From an uncultured Bdellovibrio sp. (GTDB taxonomy: Bacteria > Bdellovibrionota > Bdellovibrionia > Bdellovibrionales > Bdellovibrionaceae), in contig CAMLRE010000021.1 in NCBI GenBank assembly GCA_946482355.1, positions 1 through 11,654 on the forward strand: 11,654 nt of DNA. The letters are read 5' to 3'. The notes under the pieces were generated by a model. It was given only the letters and a program-made list of their open reading frames with translations, ran no database searches and had not been told where the DNA came from. Positions 1-5,949 of the stretch are shown one piece after another. Made by a program: the position numbers and the translations under genes. Numbering within the stretch: the first letter of the stretch is position 1; the number at the start of each line of letters is the position of its first letter.

Positions 1-311
1 AAACTGATGTTCAATCTTCAGCTTACCAAGTTTTAAAATTTAAAGACTTACAGGATTTGTTAAACCAGCTTTGGGATATGAAAATTAAATCTGTGTTTAT
101 CGAAGGTGGCGCAAGAACGTACTCAAGCTTCTTGCAAAATAAGCTTATCGACCGCTTACATGCTTTTATTGCACCGGTTTTAATCGGGCAAAAAAATGGT
201 CTTTCGTGGTCGAATGATTTTGCGATCAGCACTTTAAGCGAAAAAATAGTCTTAACAAATGTGAAACATAAAACTTTTGGTCACGATCTTTATTTAACGG
301 GAAGGATTTAA
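1..311 (+). CDS. ribD: RibD reductase domain, C-terminal part (5' end outside window)
   Basis: This is the last ~103 codons of a gene entering from the left; the open frame starts at base 3 with no stop upstream. The translation carries the hallmark of the RibD C-terminal reductase domain: a FIEGGARTYSSF segment (the EGG motif of the NADPH/substrate site), then LIDRLHAFIAPVLIG, the usual L-D-x-APxLxG block near the end of the fold. The family reduces the ribosylamino-pyrimidine intermediate of riboflavin synthesis in the cytoplasm. Whether an N-terminal deaminase domain is present cannot be seen, so a stand-alone reductase remains possible. The stop is two bases before the next ATG, which suggests co-transcription with the antiporter gene. 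Confidence 0.87.
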   Translation, partial: TDVQSSAYQVLKFKDLQDLLNQLWDMKIKSVFIEGGARTYSSFLQNKLIDRLHAFIAPVLIGQKNGLSWSNDFAISTLSEKIVLTNVKHKTFGHDLYLTGRI

Positions 312-313
312 AG

Positions 314-1405
314 ATGCCTCAAACACCTAAACGCCTATTTGATACCACACACTTTCTTTCAATTATGTCGGTTGTGGTGATGATGTTGGTGTTTTCAGTA
401 GGTGTTTCTTCGCCGTGGTTTTTAATTATTGCCATTGCGTTTTTAGGCGTAGCGGTAATGACTTCGGTTCATCACGCAGAAGTGATTGCCGAACGTGTTG
501 GCCCTTCATTAGGAGCTTTGATCTTAGCTTTATCAGTTACGGTCATTGAAGTGGGCTTAATCGTTTCACTGATGACCAACAACACACCCGAATCTGCGGT
601 TGTGGCCCGTGATACTGTTTTTGCGGCGGTTATTATTGTCACAAACGGTATTGTTGGCGTTTGTTTATTATTAGGTGGTCTTCGTTACCGTGAATTAGGT
701 TTTCATGTGCAGGGTGCCAGTTCATTGTTAGCGATCTTAGCGGTGTTAGCGGGAATCACAATGGTTCTTCCGAATTACACAACTTCAACAGCCGCTTCAA
801 CTTACAGTACAGGACAATTAATTTTTGTCGCGGCTGCGTGTTTAATTCTTTACGGGATCTTGGTGTACTTTCAAACGAAAACTCACAAGGACTATTTTGA
901 AGTTGAAGCCACACCTGAAGAGCAAGAAGAGGCCACAAAACTTCCTTCACGTCGCTTAACTATCTTAAGTTTTATTAGCTTAGTGATTAGCCTTGGTGCG
1001 GTGATTGGTTTAGCCAAATCACTAAGCCCTGCCATTGAAGTTGGGGTAATAGCGATGAATGCACCACGCGCTGCTGTCGGTATCGTGATTGCTTTACTTG
1101 TATTACTTCCAGAAACTTGGGCGGCTATTTCTGCAGCTCGTGCAAATCAACTTCAGACAAGTTTAAATTTAGCCTTGGGTTCGGGGGCTGCTTCGATTGC
1201 TTTAACTATTCCGGTGGTAAGTATTTTCTCGCTTATGACAAACAGAACATTGACGTTGGGGCTTGATCCAAAAGGGACTGCGTTTTTATTACTTACATTT
1301 ATTGTGGGTGGCTTAACTTTAGGAACGGGTCGCACAACAGCTCTGCAAGGGGCCACGCATTTAGTGCTGTTACTTTCGTATCTTGTGATGTCTTTTATTC
1401 CGTAA
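314..1405 (+). CDS. chaA: ChaA-like calcium (sodium, potassium)/proton antiporter
   Basis: A 363-residue integral membrane protein, almost the same length as E. coli ChaA and matching its general plan: two homologous halves of about five helices joined by an acidic cytoplasmic loop (residues ~190-212, rich in E). The first half has the LGALILALSVTVIEV signature with Glu79. The second half has the LLVLLPETWAA signature with Glu267. These acidic residues are the expected cation-binding sites of the CaCA superfamily repeats. A late block LGTGRTTALQGATHL also resembles the ChaA C-terminus. The expected role is extrusion of Ca2+ or Na+/K+ in exchange for protons across the inner membrane; ion preference cannot be read from sequence. 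The start follows an AAGGA-type ribosome site about 8 bases upstream. The gene begins 2 bases after ribD stops. Confidence 0.88.
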   Translation: MPQTPKRLFDTTHFLSIMSVVVMMLVFSVGVSSPWFLIIAIAFLGVAVMTSVHHAEVIAERVGPSLGALILALSVTVIEVGLIVSLMTNNTPESAVVARDTVFAAVIIVTNGIVGVCLLLGGLRYRELGFHVQGASSLLAILAVLAGITMVLPNYTTSTAASTYSTGQLIFVAAACLILYGILVYFQTKTHKDYFEVEATPEEQEEATKLPSRRLTILSFISLVISLGAVIGLAKSLSPAIEVGVIAMNAPRAAVGIVIALLVLLPETWAAISAARANQLQTSLNLALGSGAASIALTIPVVSIFSLMTNRTLTLGLDPKGTAFLLLTFIVGGLTLGTGRTTALQGATHLVLLLSYLVMSFIP

Positions 1406-1411
1406 GCGAAG

Positions 1412-1825
1412 ATGAGTCAGAAGCTTCGTTTTTTTATTCACCCGGTGCCGCTAACGGCGGTAGTGTTGCTGGGGTTAAATGATCACTACTTAAAATATCA
1501 ATATCCGGGTTTTATCACGGGTAAATTAAGTGATTTTTTAGGACTATTTTATTTTCCATTATTTTTATCGGCCTTAATTCTGGTGATTACGCTTTATCGT
1601 GTGGCTTTTACAAAAAGATTATTAGTTACAGCGATTATCATTACTGATGTGATTTTTTGCGCATTAAAGTTAAATCCATTTTTAACTGAAAACTTTGTAA
1701 ACTTTTTTTCACAGCACTTTTTTAAAATCAGCGTGCAAAACGATCCAACGGATGTGATCGCTTTGCTCTCAAGTGTTTTGTGCTATTTATTTGCTAAAAA
1801 ATATTTTACTGCGCAACAAACATAA
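1412..1825 (+). CDS. Small multi-spanning membrane protein with GKLSDF and DPTD motifs
   Basis: A 137-residue hydrophobic protein with probable membrane segments at about 11-25, 43-62, 69-88 and 114-130. It contains NDHYLK, TGKLSDFLGLFYFP (residues ~36-49) and DPTDVIALLSS (111-121). I recall this motif set (ND-x2-LK, GKLSDFAGL, DPTDL) from uncharacterised membrane proteins in several phyla, which argues for a real conserved family, but I know no function. It starts 6 bases after the antiporter stop with only a weak ribosome site, so it may depend on coupling to that gene. Its last 20 bases overlap the end of the convergent gene on the other strand. Confidence 0.75.
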   Translation: MSQKLRFFIHPVPLTAVVLLGLNDHYLKYQYPGFITGKLSDFLGLFYFPLFLSALILVITLYRVAFTKRLLVTAIIITDVIFCALKLNPFLTENFVNFFSQHFFKISVQNDPTDVIALLSSVLCYLFAKKYFTAQQT

Positions 1826-2186
1826 CCGCACAGGTAGGAACATTATTATCTGAACATCCATAGATATGTTGTTGTGTACCATTAGAATTATTTGATGAAT
1901 AAGTACAAACGCGAGTTACTGCATTAGCAGTACCTGAAACTGTGGTATCTGTAGCAATAGTTAAAGTGGGCTGTGGTAAGCCAAGATCAGTAAAATCTAC
2001 AGAACTAGGAGAAACAATCTGATTACCGCTTACACCAATGACTTCGTTAACGTTGGGATTTACGCAGTTAGAGGTAGCCACATAGAATGAAAGATTTGTT
2101 GCATCGTCTTTTTTTGAAGTGGCCACAGTAATAACCGAAGTGGCGATAAGACAGAAAGCGACAAAAACTTTTTCAAAACGTTTCAT
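1806..2186 (-). CDS. Small secreted protein with four cysteines, unknown function
   Basis: A 126-residue protein that I do not recognise. It begins with a clear signal peptide: a basic n-region MKRFEK, a hydrophobic core to about residue 22, and a likely cut near VATS-KK. The mature part is about 100 residues, rich in Ser, Thr, Asn and Val and apparently beta-structured, with Cys at 41, 94, 111 and 119, enough for two disulfides in the periplasm or outside the cell. The ATG has a good Shine-Dalgarno sequence (GGAG, 7-base spacing), supporting real expression. It looks lineage-specific. Its stop lies inside the end of the convergent membrane-protein gene. Confidence 0.7.
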   Translation of the reverse strand: MKRFEKVFVAFCLIATSVITVATSKKDDATNLSFYVATSNCVNPNVNEVIGVSGNQIVSPSSVDFTDLGLPQPTLTIATDTTVSGTANAVTRVCTYSSNNSNGTQQHIYGCSDNNVPTCAVMFVAQ

Positions 2187-2196
2187 GAGGAATCTC

Positions 2197-2219
2197 CGTG
2201 ATAGGATTATTTTATCACG
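2197..2219 (-). promoter_or_regulatory. Inverted repeat CGTGATA-N9-TATCACG upstream of the small secreted gene
   Basis: Two perfect 7-base arms (2197-2203 and 2213-2219) separated by 9 bases lie just before the ribosome site of the 1806-2186 gene. On the minus strand the second arm runs straight into the GGAG Shine-Dalgarno, sharing its first G. It could therefore be an operator or, if wholly transcribed, a hairpin that restricts ribosome access. No regulator can be named from the sequence. Confidence 0.4.
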
Positions 2220-2223
2220 CGAA

Positions 2224-2251
2224 ATAATAAAGGCTCAGCAATTTCTATTAA
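2224..2251 (-). promoter_or_regulatory. Candidate sigma70-type promoter for the small secreted gene
   Basis: Read on the minus strand, TTAATA (2251-2246) and TATTAT (2229-2224) are 16 bases apart and match the -35 and -10 consensus at 4/6 and 5/6 positions. Transcription would start near 2217, inside the CGTGATA inverted repeat, leaving a leader of about 30 bases. In AT-rich DNA such matches arise by chance, so this is a suggestion only. Confidence 0.3.
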
Positions 2252-2332
2252 GTCCCGACCATAGGCTGTTTATAGGAGAAATCTCATTTTGAGACACCTA
2301 GTCTGGCGTTAACGTTGCAATCTTTAAAACGT

Positions 2333-3565
2333 ATGAAACTTTTTGTATTTTTACTTCTTGTATTCAGTTTTAAGCTGGCTTCAGCGGCTCCGGCCTGTCG
2401 AAGTTTATTTTCTGGCAACAGTGTTTTGTCACTTTATGACAAAAGCGGAAGTGCTCCAAAAAACTATGCTACTACGTTAGAAAATTTATCTAAGGCAAAA
2501 CCTGGAACAAAATTTTCATTTTTACCGGGCGAAAATTTTACTTTAAAGCAGTATTTAGGTGAAGGTGAAACCACAGTCATTGTAGAAACAATGGAAGGCC
2601 AAACATTACGTATTCCAAAAGTTGATTTACGAACTTCGAATAACACTTTACACACGTCTTTCATTAATGACTTTATCAAATCCAGCCAAGAGCTGGCAGC
2701 AGCCGGTGTGCGTGTGCCTGAAGTCGACATGAAGACTAGCCGCCCACCACGCTTTTTAGTGGTGCAAAAAGAAGATATTTATTTTCCGACCAAGTCTGGC
2801 GAAAAAATTGCGCTGACGTTAGATAAATTTTTATCTGAAAAAGTGCGCAAGGAATTAAATTTTACGGCTAAAGATACAGAAGCTATTTTTGAAAAGTTGA
2901 TTGATTTTGCTAAAAGCACCTGGAGATTTTCTTTTATCGGCGATTTTAATGAATCTCAGCTTGCCTACAATGGCCACGAGTGGGTCTTAATTGATTTTGC
3001 CAGAGACAATGCAAAAGCAGTTTCTGCCAACCAAAGAAAAAATACTTTCTCTCCGCAAAAGTACGAAGATCATACGCATGAAATTCTACCACCTAAACTT
3101 TATGCGAAGGTCGAAGAAGCTATTGTGCAAGAAAGAAAAAAACAGTTTGAAGCGCTAGCCAAAAATACTGAGCCTCAAGTGTGGTTTCAACGTCCGACGG
3201 TCGAGCCTAAGTCAGCGCATAGATATCTTTTTGTGTCAGAAACAGGATTGAATGGTTTGATCGGCAGTAAGTACAGTCTGGCACGTTCAAACCTTTCAAA
3301 ATCAGCTAACAAAAAGCTGAAAGCGACTGACGGTGTATCCAAAGTCTATGCCGAATACCAAATTACCAAGGTTGTGAAGCAGGGAAAAGATTCAGCGGTG
3401 TTTGCTGTTAAGTTTTATCACGGTGAAAAAGGCTTTATCGAAGTGTCTTATTCAGTTTTAGATAAGAAAGAAGAATATAGCGCCGGTAAGGCTTTGAAAA
3501 AAATGGGTTATTCAAAATCTGATTTTGGCTATGAGGGCGCTGATTACGTTTTAGTTCTTGAGTGA
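2333..3565 (+). CDS. Exported protein with a kinase-like (APH-type) fold
   Basis: A 410-residue protein with a signal peptide (MKLFVFLLLVFSFKLASA, cut near ASA-AP), so it should act outside the cytoplasm. The next ~230 residues resemble a protein-kinase or aminoglycoside-phosphotransferase fold: a glycine-loop-like LGEGETTV (Gly76, Gly78), a strand ending in Lys96 (LRIPK), a helix with Glu120 followed by GVRVPEV, a hinge-like FLVVQKED, a catalytic-loop-like IGDFNESQL (Asp204) and WVLIDFA (Asp221-Phe222, DFG-like). The Asn expected five residues after the catalytic Asp is Gln209, so activity is uncertain. The C-terminal ~130 residues (from ~285) look like a separate alpha/beta domain. A TTG at 2315 in frame would add six residues, but ATG 2333 begins an ideal signal peptide; neither start has a clear ribosome site. 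The fold call is mine, from motif pattern only. Confidence 0.72.
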   Translation: MKLFVFLLLVFSFKLASAAPACRSLFSGNSVLSLYDKSGSAPKNYATTLENLSKAKPGTKFSFLPGENFTLKQYLGEGETTVIVETMEGQTLRIPKVDLRTSNNTLHTSFINDFIKSSQELAAAGVRVPEVDMKTSRPPRFLVVQKEDIYFPTKSGEKIALTLDKFLSEKVRKELNFTAKDTEAIFEKLIDFAKSTWRFSFIGDFNESQLAYNGHEWVLIDFARDNAKAVSANQRKNTFSPQKYEDHTHEILPPKLYAKVEEAIVQERKKQFEALAKNTEPQVWFQRPTVEPKSAHRYLFVSETGLNGLIGSKYSLARSNLSKSANKKLKATDGVSKVYAEYQITKVVKQGKDSAVFAVKFYHGEKGFIEVSYSVLDKKEEYSAGKALKKMGYSKSDFGYEGADYVLVLE

Positions 3566-4681
3566 ACGTAGCGGCCCTAAGTATTTTTCAACGTGTTTAA
3601 CCACATCTTTTAAATGACGAGCCGGAAAAATCGACGCCAAATAACGTGTCGTAGGCTCGTAATAATAATCTTTTAAAATAGCTTTACCATTTTTATCTTT
3701 TGAATATTTTAAATACACCACAGCAGAACTTTTACGGTCGATATCACGTTGGTAGGCCACAAAATTACCTAACGAATAAAAAATCACGGTTTCGCGTTTA
3801 TCTTTGGTTGTATAGGTTTCCATAGGTTGAAGCACATGCGGGTGTGAACCGATCACAGCATTTGCTCCAGCTTCTAAAGCTGCGTGGGCTAGATCAATCT
3901 GCATTTTTGAAGCGGTGTCTTTGTATTCAACACCCCAGTGCGGGGTAAAAATAACCAAGTCAGGTTTTTTATAAGCAATCACTTGTTCGATGGTTTTTAA
4001 AACTTCATCGCGTTGCTCATAACACAGAAGTAATTGTTTTTTTCGATCATTAAAGCCGTTCAGCATTTCAGTACAACCAACCCAGGCGATCGTAAAATCT
4101 TTCACTTTCGTGATTGTATAAAACGGATCGTCGCTTCCCGATTTGCGAACGCCTATAAAAGGCATTTCTTTTTTATTTAAGGCATCGATTGTCGAATCAA
4201 TCCCTCTCCAACCACGATCAAGTGAATGGTTATTCACGTTTGAAACAATATCGATTCCGGTTTTTTTCAAAGCATCAATTAAAGTCGGGTGGTAATTAAA
4301 TAATAAATCAGTTCCGCTGTAGACTTCGTTATCATAAATAAAACCCACATCGCCTTTGTTTTTTAATTTATTACTAATACCTAAAGCCGTTGGCCCTTCT
4401 AAATTCAGGTAAGAAAAATCAGCCGCCGCAAACAGGGGAAAAGTTTTCTCCCAGATTTTTGAGAAATCATGTTTGGGGTCTTGCATGACTTTTTTGTACA
4501 GATCTTGGTGAATAATAAGATCACCCGTGAAAGCCAGAATCACCTCAGAGCTAGAAGCCGCTTGTGTAGAACTTGTTGAAACCGTCGCGCTTACCGATGT
4601 AACGGCACTTGCACCTGGACTTTCAGCCAGTGCTAAAGGTGAGCCTAAAAATGTTGCAATAAGTAAAAGTCGTAAATTCAT
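3551..4681 (-). CDS. Secreted CapA-family (PGA_cap) metallophosphatase-like protein
   Basis: A 376-residue protein with a signal peptide (MNLRLLLIATFLGSPLALA, cut before residue ~20), then a Ser/Thr/Ala-rich linker to ~46 and a CapA/PgsA-type domain. Family motifs appear in order: FTGDLIIH (51-58), YLNLEGP (91-97), SNVNNHSLDRG (147-157), FTPHWGVEY (245-253), GSHPHVLQPME (278-288) and YSLGNFVAY (302-310). The Asp, Asn, His and Glu of these blocks are the likely metal-site residues of this calcineurin-like fold. The name comes from Bacillus poly-gamma-glutamate capsule synthesis, but with no capB or capC nearby a capsule role is not supported; many relatives are uncharacterised envelope hydrolases. 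The ATG has no evident Shine-Dalgarno. Its 3' end overlaps the kinase-like gene by 15 bases. Confidence 0.85.
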   Translation of the reverse strand: MNLRLLLIATFLGSPLALAESPGASAVTSVSATVSTSSTQAASSSEVILAFTGDLIIHQDLYKKVMQDPKHDFSKIWEKTFPLFAAADFSYLNLEGPTALGISNKLKNKGDVGFIYDNEVYSGTDLLFNYHPTLIDALKKTGIDIVSNVNNHSLDRGWRGIDSTIDALNKKEMPFIGVRKSGSDDPFYTITKVKDFTIAWVGCTEMLNGFNDRKKQLLLCYEQRDEVLKTIEQVIAYKKPDLVIFTPHWGVEYKDTASKMQIDLAHAALEAGANAVIGSHPHVLQPMETYTTKDKRETVIFYSLGNFVAYQRDIDRKSSAVVYLKYSKDKNGKAILKDYYYEPTTRYLASIFPARHLKDVVKHVEKYLGPLRSLKN

Positions 4682-4731
4682 TTTTTAAATCAAATATAAT
4701 TTGAAGCTGCTTTGTCTAGTCTATGGTCCAG

Positions 4732-4760
4732 TTACTAATAGTCAATGGCGTTGGTAGAAT
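4732..4760 (+). promoter_or_regulatory. Candidate promoter giving a leaderless mRNA for the coiled-coil gene
   Basis: TTACTA (4732-4737) and TAGAAT (4755-4760) are 17 bases apart. A start seven bases after the -10 box would fall at 4767, the A of the downstream ATG. The ATG has no Shine-Dalgarno, which fits leaderless translation, but the -35 match is poor (3/6). An alternative -10, a perfect TATAAT at 4695-4700, lacks a good -35 and would give a leader of about 60 bases. Confidence 0.25.
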
Positions 4761-4766
4761 TAAGTT

Positions 4767-5147
4767 ATGAACGATGATGGTAGTCATAATTCGCAAAAAG
4801 GTACTTTAAAATCTGAGTGGACACTTCTTTTAGACGGTTTCGTCGAGGAAGAAAACCCCAAAGCCACGGTGATTCAGGGGCTTCCACAGGAGTTTATTCA
4901 AGAAGCTGCACGTGAAACTATGCGTGACCTGAGTGAACAAAAACATTCTTTATTTCAACAAATCGAAGATGTTAAGGCGCAGATCGAAGAAACCCATGTG
5001 GTGATCGAAAACCTACAGCTTGTGGGTTCAGACACCCAAGATGCTCATGACCGTATCGCCGAACTTCATGAGCAAGGCGCAATTTTAACCGAAACAATCC
5101 ATACTTTGGATAAAAAGATCAAGAAAGTCAGAACCTTAGCTGGTTAA
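4767..5147 (+). CDS. Small cytoplasmic coiled-coil protein, unknown function
   Basis: A 126-residue soluble, acidic protein without a signal peptide or membrane segment. Residues ~1-38 are polar. From ~40 to the end the sequence is strongly helical with heptad-like spacing of Leu, Ile and Val (roughly 52-86 and 92-122), broken by a short Gly-Ser-Asp turn near 87-89. This suggests two antiparallel helices, a helical hairpin. I do not recognise a family. It stands alone on the plus strand between two minus-strand genes, ending 10 bases before the convergent methyltransferase gene. Codon use looks like that of its neighbours. Confidence 0.65.
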   Translation: MNDDGSHNSQKGTLKSEWTLLLDGFVEEENPKATVIQGLPQEFIQEAARETMRDLSEQKHSLFQQIEDVKAQIEETHVVIENLQLVGSDTQDAHDRIAELHEQGAILTETIHTLDKKIKKVRTLAG

Positions 5148-5155
5148 AATTTTAA
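5144..5155. repeat. AT-only 12-base palindrome at a convergent gene junction
   Basis: TTAAAATTTTAA is a perfect palindrome covering the stop codon of the coiled-coil gene and most of the 10-base gap to the convergent methyltransferase gene. It is too AT-rich and has no loop, so it is a poor terminator candidate. It may be chance in AT-rich DNA. Confidence 0.3.
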
Positions 5156-5157
5156 AT

Positions 5158-5949
5158 TTAATCTTGTGATTTTTTGCGAGGGCTTAATTCTTTAAGCTCA
5201 CGTAATTTACGAATACTTTGTTGTAGCACGATTTCTAAAACACGAAATTCTTTAGCTGAAGGCGTGTTTTGTAAAAGCATACGTTTTAATGTCGTGTACA
5301 CGTTGATTTTTTTCTTATCTAGGGCAAAACCCATTTCCATTAACCAAGTACGTAAGGTTTCATCTGGAAAAATACCCTCTTCTTTTTTCTGAAGAGATTT
5401 TGGTTTTTGCTGACCTTCAAGTTTGGTGCGATCGCCGCCAAATACCGAGCGAGAGATAAACATCGCCAGTAAAGTTGCCTGCGCCAAATTAAGTGAAGTG
5501 TTATCGCCATACGTAGGAATCGAACAACAGAAGTTCGCATGCGAAATATCTTCAGCACTTAAGCCGGCATCTTCTGGCCCGAACACGATATGAACTACAA
5601 AAGGTTCATCAGAGTCTTTTTTGATTTCTGTATTTGTTTCAACGAAATACTGTAAAGTTGTCTGTAGATCTTGTGCCTGACGACCGCGACCATCACGAGC
5701 GGTCGTTGCGATCATTAAACCTTGCGGTTCGTTTTTAAAAAACTCGGCCCAGTCTTTATAAACTTTACGGTTTTGTAGAGCGTATTGTCCGGTAGCAGCT
5801 GCTTGCTGAGCTTCAAAGGTCACTTCAGTTTGAGGTGCTAAAAGAATTAAATTTTTAAAACCCATATTGGCCATAGCTCTTGAAGCTGCGCCAATATTTC
5901 GTTCATAAAGAGATTTAATTAAGACAATTCGTACATCTAGCTTACGCAT
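5158..5949 (-). CDS. trmJ: TrmJ-like SPOUT tRNA 2'-O-methyltransferase
   Basis: A 263-residue member of the SpoU/TrmH superfamily. Motif 1 is NIGAASRAMANMG (residues 18-30) with the conserved Arg23, motif 2 is FGPEDAGLS (123-131), and motif 3 is SLNLAQATLL (152-161); the last two form the knotted S-adenosylmethionine site. The C-terminal part (~195-253) follows the E. coli TrmJ layout, with a block like GFALDKKKINVYTTLKRML aligning to the TrmJ segment that ends the protein. E. coli TrmJ methylates the 2'-O of residue 32 in tRNA; this substrate is the best guess, though other SpoU enzymes share the motifs. The ATG overlaps the end of the upstream hydroxylase gene by 8 bases (ATGCGTAA), so translation is probably coupled. 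Confidence 0.82.
   Translation of the reverse strand: MRKLDVRIVLIKSLYERNIGAASRAMANMGFKNLILLAPQTEVTFEAQQAAATGQYALQNRKVYKDWAEFFKNEPQGLMIATTARDGRGRQAQDLQTTLQYFVETNTEIKKDSDEPFVVHIVFGPEDAGLSAEDISHANFCCSIPTYGDNTSLNLAQATLLAMFISRSVFGGDRTKLEGQQKPKSLQKKEEGIFPDETLRTWLMEMGFALDKKKINVYTTLKRMLLQNTPSAKEFRVLEIVLQQSIRKLRELKELSPRKKSQD

Noticed and set aside
2282..2294. TCTCA-TTT-TGAGA mini-hairpin upstream of the kinase-like gene
   Set aside because: Five-base arms with a 3-base loop are expected often by chance, and nothing nearby supports a function.
2289..2312. Seven-codon TTG mini-ORF after AGGAG (2274-2278), just before the kinase-like gene
   Set aside because: The spacing is long, the start is weak and the peptide is trivial; the AGGAG may be chance. 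No better in-frame start for the kinase-like gene exists upstream, because a TAG at 2273-2275 closes the frame.
3551..4681. Capsule (poly-gamma-glutamate) synthesis locus suggested by the CapA-like gene
   Set aside because: No capB, capC or capE-like gene is present; the gene stands alone between unrelated genes.
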